DNA of 64,000 bases from Olleya aquimaris (GTDB lineage: Bacteria > Bacteroidota > Bacteroidia > Flavobacteriales > Flavobacteriaceae), in the NCBI RefSeq assembly GCF_003259525.1, contig NZ_QLLO01000007.1, positions 1-64,000 on the forward strand, in the 5' to 3' direction. Every line of letters starts with the position of its first letter. The first letter of the stretch is position 1. The notes beneath the pieces were generated by a model, which saw only the letters and a program-made list of their open reading frames with translations, did not search any database and was not told the DNA's origin. The translations under genes were made by a program, and so were the position numbers. This document shows, one piece after another, positions 50,097-59,463 of this stretch.

Positions 50097-50474
50097 TTAA
50101 TTGTTTTGATAAAAAGTCAATCCGTTTTTATATAAATCGTAAAACGCAAATTCTCGGGTTTGCCATGCTGTATCTTTAACTACTGTTTCTGGGTGAAAGA
50201 CGTCTTTATCTTTAAATTCATTATATAAAGCATCTACATATTGTGTCACAATACGAAGCATTGGTCTATCGACATTAAAATCCCATTCCTTCTCATCGTG
50301 CCACTGCAAATGAATTTCTATATGGTCACGACGTATTCCAGCATAGGTTGGATTTTTAGGATCGTCTGCAAAAGCAATAGTAAAGCCTAATTTTTGTGTA
50401 TAAAAAAATAAGGCTGCCAACACATTTTGTACTGGTAACACAGGATGAATTTGATGTAAGGTGGGTTTATTCAT
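50097..50474 (-). CDS. VOC/glyoxalase superfamily protein
   Basis: This 125-residue protein of the vicinal-oxygen-chelate fold resembles bleomycin-binding proteins: V-L-P-V-Q-N-V-L-A-A-L-F-F-Y-T-Q-K-L-G-F and R-D-H-I-E-I-H-L-Q-W near 50-59, then W-Q-T-R-E-F-A-F-Y-D-L-Y-K-N-G-L-T-F-Y near the end. Substrate unknown. The stop is 7 bp past the response regulator's stop in the opposite orientation. A short repeat (50489-50513) and two tandem 18-bp copies lie just upstream. Confidence 0.85.
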   Translation of the reverse strand: MNKPTLHQIHPVLPVQNVLAALFFYTQKLGFTIAFADDPKNPTYAGIRRDHIEIHLQWHDEKEWDFNVDRPMLRIVTQYVDALYNEFKDKDVFHPETVVKDTAWQTREFAFYDLYKNGLTFYQNN

Positions 50475-50488
50475 TTTATTTAATAATT

Positions 50489-50513
50489 ACACTTCGACAA
50501 GCTCAGTGTGACA
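50489..50513. repeat. Short dispersed palindromic repeat (CACTTCGAC type)
   Basis: The phrase runs ACACTTCGAC ... CAGTGTGACA and is related to the element at 3993-4017. It is followed by a tandem pair of 18-bp units (50509-50526 and 50527-50544) beginning TGACAATGG and ending TTTCAAAT, one mismatch between them. Confidence 0.6.
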
Positions 50514-50621
50514 ATGGGTTTCAAATTGACAATGGTTTTCAAATTTTTAAAAATAACAATATTCAATTATTATTTTTAAAGGCAAATTAAATTAGGGTTG
50601 TCAGTCCTTACTTGTCTTAAA

Positions 50622-51188
50622 CTATTCTTTTTTAACCGTTCCAGTAAAATGATTCACTTTTGGATTTATCGGATTGCCTGTTACGCGTCTAAAAGAGGCT
50701 ATTTGTCCACAATGCCAAATGGCATCTGCTATTGGTCCATTTATGTTATTCCAAAACGGAATCTCTCGTTCTCCAAAAATGATTTTGAATTGCGAGATAT
50801 CTTCGCTTGCTCTTAAAATATCTGCTGCTTGTTTTAGATTATTTAACGTGGCAGCACGTTTGTCCTTAAAAGTTAGATTAGCACTCTCTTTTGAATTGGC
50901 TTGTTTTAATGTTGAATTTAATATGATTTTTGATAGGTCGTAAATATGATCTACCGTTTCTGCAGTTGTTCTCACAGAATCTGTTGGTTTATATGCTAAA
51001 TCTTTTTCTGTCAACCCATCGGTTGCATGGTAAAATCTAAATCCTAAAGCATCCACTTGTCGTGCTGCAACTGTACCTGCTGTAAAGGCGTCTGATGCTT
51101 CGGGAAGCTCGTAATACGGTAATTTATTATCTGATTGAGCTACAGTTATAGATGTGAACAGTATGGCTATAAAAAGTATTTTTTTCAT
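50622..51188 (-). CDS. Exported DinB-like protein
   Basis: This 188-residue protein has a signal peptide (MKKILFIAILFTSITVAQ) followed by a four-helix DinB-type domain. A His near residue 60 (F-Y-H-A-T-D-G-L) and another in W-H-C-G-Q-I-A-S-F-R could be metal ligands, and Y-K-P-T-D-S-V-R-T-T-A-E-T-V-D-H-I-Y-D is the family's first helix pattern. ATG 51188 is chosen because the longer frame adds a non-signal tail. It begins 7 bp after the M28 peptidase stop, forming an operon. Confidence 0.82.
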   Translation of the reverse strand: MKKILFIAILFTSITVAQSDNKLPYYELPEASDAFTAGTVAARQVDALGFRFYHATDGLTEKDLAYKPTDSVRTTAETVDHIYDLSKIILNSTLKQANSKESANLTFKDKRAATLNNLKQAADILRASEDISQFKIIFGEREIPFWNNINGPIADAIWHCGQIASFRRVTGNPINPKVNHFTGTVKKE

Positions 51189-51195
51189 AATTAAA

Positions 51196-52593
51196 CTAAT
51201 CTTTAAACTGTTTAACTTCTGGAAGCGTATTAGTTCCATATTTATCAAACAAATACACCAAACTAGTCATGGTTGCTGCGCCTAATTCTAGCTCGCGTTT
51301 ATTAACAGCATCAAACGTGTCGTTAGCTGCATGGTGATGGTCAAAATAACGTTGCGAGTCTGGTCGTAATCCTACTAACACAATATTATCGTTTTTTAAG
51401 GGTCCAATATCTGCACCACTGTAGCCTTTTTCGAAATAATGAATGAGATATGGTTTAAATAACGACTCCCAACCCAACACTTTATTTAATACTGCGTCGC
51501 TACAATCAAAACTAAAACCACGAGGTGTAAATCCACCAGAATCGCTTTCTAAAGCAAAGACATGGTTTTCGTTGTTACGTTTAGCTTCTTCTGCATATTT
51601 TTTTCCGCCACGAAGACCATTTTCTTCGTTCATAAATAATACCACACGAATGGTACGTTTAGGTTTAATTCCGCTTTCTTTTAATAATCTAAGCACATCC
51701 ATAGATTGTACTACTCCTGCTCCATCATCATGTGAGCCATCTCCTAAATCCCAAGAATCTAGATGTCCTCCAACAACCATAAACTCGTTAGGATACTCAC
51801 TTCCTCTGATTTCGCCTATAACATTATACGATAATACATCTTCAAATTGTTGACAGTTTTGTTTAAAGTAAAAAGTTAAATTATTGTCTTTTTGTAAAGC
51901 TTCAGATAGTTTGTTAGCATCATTGGTACTAATTGCTGCAGATGGTATGCGTTGCTCGTTTGGTAAATCCATATAACTCATACTTCCTGTATGTGGTAAA
52001 TCGTCTTGACGCAAGTTTAACGATCTAACAATAACACCTACTGCTCCTAGTTTTCCAGCTTCGTAAGCACCTGCGTAACGTTGTTTAGAGCATCCTCCAT
52101 AAGCTTCAAAAGTGTGGATTAATTCTGGATTCATGGCACCATTAAAAAAGACTATTTTACCCTTTACTTGGTCACCAAGTGCTTCTAATTCTTCAAAGCT
52201 TTTAACTTCTATTACTGCAGCTTCCAAACCTGAATCTGCTGTTGCTATTGAGCCTCCTAATGCACAAATATTAACATCTATTTTGTTGTTTATGGTTGTA
52301 AAATAGCCCACTTCTTTATCTCCACGTTCCCACTTAGGCACCATCACTTCTTGGAGCCACACTTTGTCTACGCCCAACTTTTCTAATTCGGATTTGGTGT
52401 ATTGCACTGCTTTTTCTGCATTTACAGATCCTGATAAGCGTCCACCAATTTGGTTTGACAAATGGTCTAACCATTGATAGGCTTTTCCATTGGTTAAGGA
52501 TTGGCTGTAAATGGTTTTTAAAACGTCTTGGTCTGTTTGAGCAGTGACGTTAATTGATAGTAATAGTGTTAGAAGTAATGTTAGTTGTTTCAT
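51196..52593 (-). CDS. Exported M28 family zinc peptidase (carboxypeptidase Q-like)
   Basis: This 465-residue secreted peptidase has a signal peptide (MKQLTLLLTLLLSINVTAQ) and a protease-associated domain near 130-230. The M28 zinc site follows: V-V-G-G-H-L-D-S-W-D (His and Asp ligands) and the bridging Asp in G-S-H-D-D-G-A-G-V. The general base and ligand are in M-N-E-E-N-G, E-S-D-S-G-G-F follows, and the last His is near D-H-H-H-A-A-N-D. Probable substrates are dipeptides or short peptides in the periplasm. Confidence 0.93.
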   Translation of the reverse strand: MKQLTLLLTLLLSINVTAQTDQDVLKTIYSQSLTNGKAYQWLDHLSNQIGGRLSGSVNAEKAVQYTKSELEKLGVDKVWLQEVMVPKWERGDKEVGYFTTINNKIDVNICALGGSIATADSGLEAAVIEVKSFEELEALGDQVKGKIVFFNGAMNPELIHTFEAYGGCSKQRYAGAYEAGKLGAVGVIVRSLNLRQDDLPHTGSMSYMDLPNEQRIPSAAISTNDANKLSEALQKDNNLTFYFKQNCQQFEDVLSYNVIGEIRGSEYPNEFMVVGGHLDSWDLGDGSHDDGAGVVQSMDVLRLLKESGIKPKRTIRVVLFMNEENGLRGGKKYAEEAKRNNENHVFALESDSGGFTPRGFSFDCSDAVLNKVLGWESLFKPYLIHYFEKGYSGADIGPLKNDNIVLVGLRPDSQRYFDHHHAANDTFDAVNKRELELGAATMTSLVYLFDKYGTNTLPEVKQFKD

Positions 52594-52925
52594 TGATGTG
52601 AAATTTATTTTAAAAATTTATGGTTATTAAAAACCTAAAAGTGTATTGGCTCTTGAAATTATTGCTTTATTTATATAATGTTCATTTTTTTCTTGTCAAA
52701 AAAACGAACCAAAAAACGACATCCAAGCCAAGGAATTTTCAGTTTTACAAACTGAAACCGAATTGAAAACTCCGCGTCGAACAAAGTTCTCCTGATTTTC
52801 GGAGCTTTTCTTCATCTATTCTTCGCCTTGGCGATCAATTCTGTGAATTGATTTAGGACTTATACATTTAACAAGTTAAATATAAATAGTAAATTATATA
52901 ATTGTTTTCTACTTTAATTGCTATG
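52594..52925. other. Hairpin-rich intergenic region
   Basis: This is a 332-bp gap with at least three stem-loops: TTTCAGTTT/AAACTGAAA (52737-52757, loop TAC), a CTCC/GGAG hairpin near 52790-52804, and ATCAATTC/GAATTGAT (52834-52852, loop TGT). CGCC/GGCG (52824-52833) lies just before the last one. No open frame or promoter is evident. The density of hairpins suggests a structured RNA or a relic repeat element. Confidence 0.5.
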
Positions 52926-53804
52926 TTACTCGTTACTTAATTGTTCTCTATATAAATGCAGATTGGCTTTGGTTTTTGCGTCCAATTCTGGTTCTTTAAT
53001 GTCTGTATATGTTTTTAATGTGTCGTGTAAAATTGTGGCTACAAGTAATCTTGCAGTAGGTTTATCGTCTGCTGGAATGTTATACCAAGGTGCATAATCT
53101 TTACTAGATCTGTTTATGGCATCTTCGTAACAGTCCATGTATTTATCCCAAAGTTTACGCTCTTTTAGGTCGCCTGCAGAGAATTTCCAGTTTTTTTCTT
53201 GCTTGTCCAATCGACGTAATAGTCTTTTGCGTTGTTCTTCTTTAGACAGGTTCATAAAAAACTTAAAGACAATGGTACCGTTTTCTACTAAGTGTTTTTC
53301 AAAATTATTGATTTGGTCAAAGCGTTTGTCCCAAAAGGCATCGTTAACATCGTCTACGCTTTTTACAAAAGGTAGTTTTTCGTTTAAAATATATTCTGGG
53401 TGTACGCGTGTTACCAAAACGTTTTCGTAATGTGTACGGTTATGAACACCAAATTTACCACGTGCTGGTAGCTTTAAATAGTGTCGCCATAAATAGTCGT
53501 GTTTTAGCTCTAATTCTGTAGGAACTTTAAAACTCATAACCTCTACACCTCTGGCATTAAAATCTTTAAACACTTCACGAATTAAACTGTCTTTACCAGA
53601 CGTATCCATACCTTGTAAACACACTAAAACCGAGTATTTTCCATGAGCATACATCGTGTCTTGCAACTTACCTAGTTGACGTCTTACTTTTTTTAAAGCA
53701 TCTTCTGTGGTGTCTTTATCTGCTTCTAAATCTATTAGACTAGGCAGATTATTTAATTTGATTTTGGATGTGATTTTATGGTCGTTTATATTAATTTGTT
53801 TCAT
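52926..53804 (-). CDS. ppk2: Polyphosphate kinase 2 family protein
   Basis: This 292-residue enzyme uses inorganic polyphosphate to phosphorylate nucleotides. It has the P-loop G-M-D-T-S-G-K-D (65-72), F-N-A-R-G-V-E-V-M-S-F-K-V-P-T near 83-97, H-D-Y-L-W-R-H-Y near 102-110, V-T-R-V-H-P-E-Y near 131-138 and the lid segment L-L-R-R-L-D-K-Q-E-K-N-W-K-F near 195-208. Length matches the PPK2 short form. Class I, II or III cannot be assigned from sight. Confidence 0.92.
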   Translation of the reverse strand: MKQININDHKITSKIKLNNLPSLIDLEADKDTTEDALKKVRRQLGKLQDTMYAHGKYSVLVCLQGMDTSGKDSLIREVFKDFNARGVEVMSFKVPTELELKHDYLWRHYLKLPARGKFGVHNRTHYENVLVTRVHPEYILNEKLPFVKSVDDVNDAFWDKRFDQINNFEKHLVENGTIVFKFFMNLSKEEQRKRLLRRLDKQEKNWKFSAGDLKERKLWDKYMDCYEDAINRSSKDYAPWYNIPADDKPTARLLVATILHDTLKTYTDIKEPELDAKTKANLHLYREQLSNE

Positions 53805-53872
53805 GAAAGAATAAATTATTAATATTTAAATATACTGAAGATTTTGTAGATTCGTGCTCATATTTTCAATCT

Positions 53873-55081
53873 ATGGTAAAACGCTATTATCTATTATTGT
53901 TGTTTTGTTTTGTTTCTGTTTTCTCAATCGCTCAAGAAGATACTGATTTAGAAAAGTTTACAAAAAACAATATTACCAAACCAAATATTTTATCGACGCA
54001 TAGTTTTGGTGTCTTTTTTAACAGACTTCAAGGTCATTTTGAAAATAAAGCACCTAGCAAAAATTATATTAATTTTAGTATAGAAAGTGGTAATATTTGG
54101 AGCCCTCCTGTTAACGTATATATACCAAAAAATGAAGCAGATAGAGCGGTTGTTAGAGGTTATAATTGGGATCAAGCACATAGAGCTTTTGATGAAAGTA
54201 CAATAGACAAAGATTCGTTTAACCTTGCTAATGATGGTGTTGTTAAAGGTTTTAAAGCTGCTGTAAATATTAGACTTGCGGAAAAACACGAATTACAAAT
54301 AGGTGTAAGAACTTACCTATTAACTAAAGGAAAAACACCTTTTTCAATTTTTACAAATGATACGTTTATTGAAGATTTTCATGATCATATTGCTGGTGGA
54401 AACGACCCTTTTGACAGACGCGTTTTTGGATTAAACAAAGCCAATATCACTTATAATGACAGAGCAGGAAATAGTTTAAATATTGATGCAGGAGATTTTT
54501 TTGCAACAGGTATAGAAACCAGTTATTACTACTATCCAGATTTTATTAAAAATAAAACCATTGGTATTAATTTTGGAGGACATTTGGGTGCAAATCTGTC
54601 TAAAAGCAACTCGTCTTTAGATTTTGGCCTCTCTGCTAATGCTATTAAAACTATAGGAATTAATGACCGTAATAACCTGAATTTAGGGTTAAGTGTAGGT
54701 AGTTTAAGAAAAGGCTTAGTAAATTTTAAATCGGATAATGTGATGTTTGGAACCAATAGCTTTATTGGGTTTTTAGAAACTGCTTTAGAGTATAGTTTTA
54801 TCTCTAAAAAAGGGACGATTCATACGTTTGGGACAGATTTTTATTTTCAAACCAGTTTGAATAAAAAAGATGAACTAGAATATATTATACCTATCCGAGA
54901 TGAAAAAGCTTTCAATTCTTGGGGACAAGGTGTTACTAACCTTTATAAAAACAATAATTATTGGACGTTTATTTATTCTTTTGGAAAGAAAACCACAACC
55001 TATTTTTATGTACAGCAGGACTTAACGGTTAATAACAATCCTGACATACAAACTGGGTTTGGATTTAAATTTAACCTATAA
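53873..55081 (+). CDS. Outer-membrane beta-barrel-like protein, function unknown
   Basis: This 402-residue protein has a signal peptide (MVKRYYLLLLFCFVSVFSIAQ) and alternating hydrophobic strands ending in Phe/Leu (G-F-G-F-K-F-N-L at the C terminus), typical of a beta-barrel. I see no named domain. An adjacent bidirectional terminator (55081-55110) separates it from the convergent regulator gene. The upstream neighbour is ppk2 on the other strand. Confidence 0.75.
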   Translation: MVKRYYLLLLFCFVSVFSIAQEDTDLEKFTKNNITKPNILSTHSFGVFFNRLQGHFENKAPSKNYINFSIESGNIWSPPVNVYIPKNEADRAVVRGYNWDQAHRAFDESTIDKDSFNLANDGVVKGFKAAVNIRLAEKHELQIGVRTYLLTKGKTPFSIFTNDTFIEDFHDHIAGGNDPFDRRVFGLNKANITYNDRAGNSLNIDAGDFFATGIETSYYYYPDFIKNKTIGINFGGHLGANLSKSNSSLDFGLSANAIKTIGINDRNNLNLGLSVGSLRKGLVNFKSDNVMFGTNSFIGFLETALEYSFISKKGTIHTFGTDFYFQTSLNKKDELEYIIPIRDEKAFNSWGQGVTNLYKNNNYWTFIYSFGKKTTTYFYVQQDLTVNNNPDIQTGFGFKFNL

Positions 55082-55110
55082 AAAAAACCTCTTAAGAAGA
55101 GGCTTTTTTT
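55081..55110. terminator. Bidirectional intrinsic terminator
   Basis: Stem CCTCTT (55088-55093)/AAGAGG (55097-55102) with an AAG loop, flanked by A7 and T7. It lies between the convergent genes 53873 and 55114. Confidence 0.85.
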
Positions 55111-55113
55111 ATT

Positions 55114-56277
55114 TTATTTACTAGCAAATAACTTGACGTCTTGTTCACTAACTTCACTTCCGCCAAGAATAATAAGACGCTCTACTACGTTTCTTAATTC
55201 TCTAATATTTCCGGTCCAATCATAATCTTGAAGTAATTTTATTGCTTTAGCTGAAAATGATTTGTGAGCTGTCCCTTGCTCTTCAGCTATTTTAGCTGCA
55301 AAATGATTAATTAATAACGGTATATCTTCACGTCTTTCGTTTAAAGCTGGCACTTTTATTAAGATTACAGCTAATCTATGATATAAATCCTCACGGAATT
55401 TTCCGTCTTCGATTTCCTTTTTTAAATTTTTATTGGTTGCAGCAATTACACGTACATTAACCTTTATATCTTTATCGCTTCCCACACGTTGGATACGACT
55501 TTCTTGTAACGCACGCAGCACTTTAGCTTGCGCAGACAAACTCATGTCTCCAATTTCATCTAAAAAAATAGTTCCTCCATTGGCAGCTTCAAATTTACCT
55601 GCTCTGTCTTTTGCAGCACTTGTAAAAGCCCCTTTAACGTGACCAAATAATTCACTCTCTATTAACTCTGAAGGGATAGCAGCACAATTAACCTCTATCA
55701 TTGGTCCTTTAGCGCGTTCGCTTTTTTGGTGTAACCAATGTGCTACTAATTCTTTTCCTGTTCCGTTAGGTCCTGTAATTAGCACGCGTGCATCTGTTGG
55801 AGCTACTTTATCAATAATATCTTTGATTTGAGCAATAGCATCGCTTTCTCCTATCATTTCATATTTTTTGCTGACTTTCTTTTTAAGAATGGTATTTTCA
55901 ACCACAAGCTCTTTTCTATCTAGCGCGTTTCTAACCGTATTTAATAAACGGTTTAAATCTGGTGGTTTTGAAATATAATCAAAAGCACCCATACGCATCG
56001 TGTTTACAGCTGTATCTAAATCTCCGTGACCAGAAATCATTACCATTGGTATTTCTGGTTTTATTTTTTTAACCGCTTCTAACACTTCAACGCCATCCAT
56101 TTTTGGCATTTTAATATCACAAAGAATTAAATCGTAATCGTCCTTTTTTACCTTATCAACACCTGCTAAACCATCTTCGGCTTCGTCTACTTGATAGGTA
56201 TCATTTTCTTCAGACAGTATTTTAATTAATACTCTTCTAATTGCTGCTTCGTCTTCAATTACTAATATTTTCGGCAT
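55114..56277 (-). CDS. Sigma-54-type response regulator lacking a DNA-binding domain
   Basis: This 387-residue NtrC-type protein has a receiver (1-125; acidic E-D-E 8-10, Asp54 in L-C-D-I-K-M-P) and an AAA+ domain with Walker A G-P-N-G-T-G-K-E (169-176), G-A-F-T-S-A (216-221) and Walker B G-G-T-I-F-L-D-E (234-241). The GAFTGA loop that contacts sigma-54 reads GAFTSA. The protein ends about 25 residues after the arginine region V-E-R-L-I-I-L-G-G, so the usual C-terminal Fis-type helix-turn-helix is missing. It overlaps the following gene by 1 bp. Confidence 0.9.
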   Translation of the reverse strand: MPKILVIEDEAAIRRVLIKILSEENDTYQVDEAEDGLAGVDKVKKDDYDLILCDIKMPKMDGVEVLEAVKKIKPEIPMVMISGHGDLDTAVNTMRMGAFDYISKPPDLNRLLNTVRNALDRKELVVENTILKKKVSKKYEMIGESDAIAQIKDIIDKVAPTDARVLITGPNGTGKELVAHWLHQKSERAKGPMIEVNCAAIPSELIESELFGHVKGAFTSAAKDRAGKFEAANGGTIFLDEIGDMSLSAQAKVLRALQESRIQRVGSDKDIKVNVRVIAATNKNLKKEIEDGKFREDLYHRLAVILIKVPALNERREDIPLLINHFAAKIAEEQGTAHKSFSAKAIKLLQDYDWTGNIRELRNVVERLIILGGSEVSEQDVKLFASK

Positions 56278-57167
56278 TATATTTTAAATTTTATTCCTGT
56301 TCTTAAATAAAAGGCATTTACATTATCTAATGTATATATATCTTCTCTGTCTTTGTTTCTCAAAACATTATTCATACGTAACGTATAACCAATATAGTTA
56401 TACCAAACTAAGTGTTTTGTAAAATCGTATTCATACCCTAAACCAGCTATTGCAATAGATAATGACACATTATCTACTTGTCTTCCAAGTACAGAGGTTG
56501 GTTTTTGTAAATGCGCAAAATAACCATCCAATCCAACAAAAGTTTGTACAGAACTTTTAGGGCCAAGCGTATATTTTAAATTTGATTTTGGTACCCCTAA
56601 ACTAAAAGACCATTTCTCGTTAACCTCTCTAAAATAACTTACAAAAGGTAACGGAAACGGGATACCAGTTGTTGTATTATAGGTTAACCCTAATATGATT
56701 CTATATGGTCTTTTTATGTCTGTTGCATCTCTTCTATCTTTTATAAAAAAGACACCACCATTTAAATATACATCTTCTTTAGTTATTTTATCTGTTAAGG
56801 TAGAAGCAATTCTTGGCGTTAATCTTACTCCTGTGCGCCAATGTTGGTTTAATTTAAAAGTATATCCAATATTAAAATCTATAATATTGAGTGTTCTTAA
56901 AGGCTCTTTGTTAAAAGGATAATCGTCCTCTAAATTTAAAATAATTCTGTTATACTCACCTCCTATAACTAAATAACAATCTTCACTAGTTTCAAGAGGA
57001 TAATTTAACAACAACCTTAATCTTGTGTATTGATCTTCTGAATCGCTTTTTGGTATAAATGAATATTCTAATCGTGCTAAATCTGTTAATTGTGCTTGTG
57101 TACTGTGTACAGCACATAACATAATAATTATAAATAACCCTGATTTAATTATTTTAATTTTGGCCAT
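56277..57167 (-). CDS. Exported DUF6268-like outer-membrane protein
   Basis: This 296-residue protein has a signal peptide (about 26 residues, ending T-Q-A-Q) and the strand pattern of an outer-membrane barrel ending in L-R-T-G-I-K-F-K-I. L-A-R-L-E-Y-S-F-I-P and F-V-S-Y-F-R-E-V-N-E-K-W-S-F-S-L-G-V-P-K are typical of the DUF6268 family, common in Bacteroidota. Its stop shares a base with the start of the regulator gene at 56277, so the MscS gene, this gene and the regulator form one operon. Confidence 0.78.
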   Translation of the reverse strand: MAKIKIIKSGLFIIIMLCAVHSTQAQLTDLARLEYSFIPKSDSEDQYTRLRLLLNYPLETSEDCYLVIGGEYNRIILNLEDDYPFNKEPLRTLNIIDFNIGYTFKLNQHWRTGVRLTPRIASTLTDKITKEDVYLNGGVFFIKDRRDATDIKRPYRIILGLTYNTTTGIPFPLPFVSYFREVNEKWSFSLGVPKSNLKYTLGPKSSVQTFVGLDGYFAHLQKPTSVLGRQVDNVSLSIAIAGLGYEYDFTKHLVWYNYIGYTLRMNNVLRNKDREDIYTLDNVNAFYLRTGIKFKI

Positions 57168-57173
57168 ATAAGA

Positions 57174-58130
57174 TTAGTCTCCAAGATTTGATAAGGTCTT
57201 AGAATTATTAGGATTATTAATAATATGTATGTCTCTTTGTGGAAATGGTATGGTTATATTGTTTTCTCTAAATAATTTATCTATTGCAAATCGCACTTCA
57301 CTTTTAGGGATTCTGGCATTAAAACTATCTTCTATAGTAAAAGCTACTCTAAAATTTAATGAGCTATCACCAAAATCGGTAAAAATTACCGTTGGTTGTG
57401 GTTGTTTAAAAACTAGTTCGCAAGATTTAGCAGCTTCTAATAATAGTTCTTTAACTAAATTGACATCACTTCCATAGGCTACTCCAACGTCTACGGTTTC
57501 TCTGGTTGTAGTACCATTTTGTGTCCAATTGTACAAACTGTTGGTTAAATACAAATGGTTAGGTATAACCAGTACTTTATTATCTATAGTCACAGCTCTA
57601 GTGGTCCTTAGTTTAATTTCTTCAACCCGTCCAACTTTACCATCAATTTCTATAATATCTCCAACATGAACTGATTGATCGACCAAAATAAAAATACCAG
57701 AAATAATATCCTGAAATAAGGTCTGCAACGCTAAACCAACACCAATTAATAAAGCTGCGGAAGCAGCAAACACTGCAGTCACATCTATACCTATAGAGTC
57801 AATAGACACTAAAAACACAATTATGTAAATTAACCATCGTGCGAAAGAAAATACGGTAACAAACTTAGCTTTGTCATCGTCAGGTAATTTTTGGGTCATT
57901 AATTTTCTAACCCATCGTAATACGTAGGTAGTAAATAATAATATTGCTATAACTAACAACACATACTTTACCTTTATAACACTAATAATCTCGTCGTTAG
58001 TATCGGTAAAAGTGAATAGTTTATAGTTTAAAAAATCAACAAATTTTTCCCAAGCAGAGCTTTCTATAATAGCTTCGCCTACTTTTTCTACTTCTTTTTC
58101 TATTTTATCTGCAACTTTTTCTTCTTGCAT
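57174..58130 (-). CDS. Small-conductance mechanosensitive channel (MscS family)
   Basis: This 318-residue protein has three membrane segments (about 48-68, 85-105 and 110-135). The last, pore-lining helix is followed by G-V-G-L-A-L-Q-T-L-F-Q-D-I-I-S-G-I-F-I-L and the beta domain with V-G-D-I-I-E-I-D-G-K-V-G-R-V-E-E-I, which is the MscS signature. The C terminus I-P-F-P-Q-R-D is characteristic of the family. It opens the operon with the DUF6268-like and regulator genes. It may relieve hypo-osmotic stress. Confidence 0.93.
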   Translation of the reverse strand: MQEEKVADKIEKEVEKVGEAIIESSAWEKFVDFLNYKLFTFTDTNDEIISVIKVKYVLLVIAILLFTTYVLRWVRKLMTQKLPDDDKAKFVTVFSFARWLIYIIVFLVSIDSIGIDVTAVFAASAALLIGVGLALQTLFQDIISGIFILVDQSVHVGDIIEIDGKVGRVEEIKLRTTRAVTIDNKVLVIPNHLYLTNSLYNWTQNGTTTRETVDVGVAYGSDVNLVKELLLEAAKSCELVFKQPQPTVIFTDFGDSSLNFRVAFTIEDSFNARIPKSEVRFAIDKLFRENNITIPFPQRDIHIINNPNNSKTLSNLGD

Positions 58131-58141
58131 CTTGTAACTAA

Positions 58142-59461
58142 TTAGTATTTAATCCATTTAATTAACTCTTTATAACTTGGTTTTTTACCATACATCAAAA
58201 TACCAACTCGGTATATTTTTGCAGCAAACCAAACCGTAAACATAAAGGTACTTATTAAAATTAATAATGATAATAATTGTTGCCAAATTGGTACACCAAA
58301 AGGAATACGCATAAGCATAACCACGGGAGATGTTAAAGGTATAAATGAAAACACGGTAGACACCGTTCCGTGTGGATCTTCAATTACTGTAAAACCACCA
58401 ACGTACACCGCTAAAATTAACGGAACAATTATAGGCATCATAAATTGTTGTGTATCTGTCTCGTTATCTACAGCTGCACCAATTGCTGCATACAGTGAGC
58501 TATATAGTAAATACCCACTTATAAAAAACAAGATAAATGCAATAATTAAATTGGTTAATGGCAAATTAAAAAACGCATTCATAAATTGTTGCGCTTTTTC
58601 CATAGACCCTTCGGAGCCTTGCATAGCTTGTTCCATCATTTCTTGTTGAGGCATTCCCATTTGACCTAAATCTATTCCAAAAATTAAGGACACTAAGACT
58701 ATTAATCCGCTTCCCAAAATTATCCAGATAATAACTTGGGTAATCCCAACTAAAGAGGTCCCAATAATTTTACCCAACATAAGTTGCATAGGCTTAACAG
58801 AAGATATGATGACTTCGATAATACGACTTGTTTTTTCTTCAATAACACTTCGCATAATCATATTACCATAAATAATAATGAACATAAATAAAAGATATCC
58901 AGCAATGACACCAAATATGATTTTTATACCGCTATCTAATTTAGACGATTTTATTCCTGCAAAACTTTCTTGTTCTATATCTATATATACTTTTGAAGAC
59001 TCTATAATCTGTGGGTTTACACCCAAATTTTTCATATTTATAGTCGTAAGTTCCTTCTCTATTTTATCGTCTAGACTATTAATTAATGTTAATGATGGAG
59101 AGTCTTCTGAGTAAAACCGAATACTTGTTGAAGCGTCTTTTATACTATCAAATTTTTGAATATGAAGCAGTCCGTAATCGCCTTTTTCTTTAACTATAGT
59201 TTTAGCATTTTCTAGTGTAATGGAATCATCAAGTACAGAATATTTTGTGTTTTCTGTATCCTTAAATATATCTTTAACTAAACCTGATTGATCTAAAACT
59301 GAGATTTGACGAACCTTACTATTATTCATTTGTGTGAGGTATGCGACAACCGAAATTAATCCAATAATAATTAGTGGACTTAAAAACGTCATAATAATAA
59401 AAGCTTTGTTTCTAACTTTTGCTAGATATTCTCGTTTTATAATAAGTGGAAGGTGATTCAT
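58142..59461 (-). CDS. ABC-2 type permease (NatB-like)
   Basis: This 439-residue membrane protein has one N-terminal helix (about 20-43), a large extracytoplasmic domain (45-185), and about five further helices. The start N-H-L-P-L-I-I-K-R-E-Y-L-A-K-V-R-N-K-A-F-I and the E-E-K-T-S-R-I-I-E-V-I-I-S-S-V-K-P segment after helix 2 are typical of the NatB/YhaP family. It is 3 bp from the ATPase gene at 59464, its partner. A sodium or drug exporter is possible; the substrate is unknown. Confidence 0.9.
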   Translation of the reverse strand: MNHLPLIIKREYLAKVRNKAFIIMTFLSPLIIIGLISVVAYLTQMNNSKVRQISVLDQSGLVKDIFKDTENTKYSVLDDSITLENAKTIVKEKGDYGLLHIQKFDSIKDASTSIRFYSEDSPSLTLINSLDDKIEKELTTINMKNLGVNPQIIESSKVYIDIEQESFAGIKSSKLDSGIKIIFGVIAGYLLFMFIIIYGNMIMRSVIEEKTSRIIEVIISSVKPMQLMLGKIIGTSLVGITQVIIWIILGSGLIVLVSLIFGIDLGQMGMPQQEMMEQAMQGSEGSMEKAQQFMNAFFNLPLTNLIIAFILFFISGYLLYSSLYAAIGAAVDNETDTQQFMMPIIVPLILAVYVGGFTVIEDPHGTVSTVFSFIPLTSPVVMLMRIPFGVPIWQQLLSLLILISTFMFTVWFAAKIYRVGILMYGKKPSYKELIKWIKY

Positions 59462-59463
59462 AA

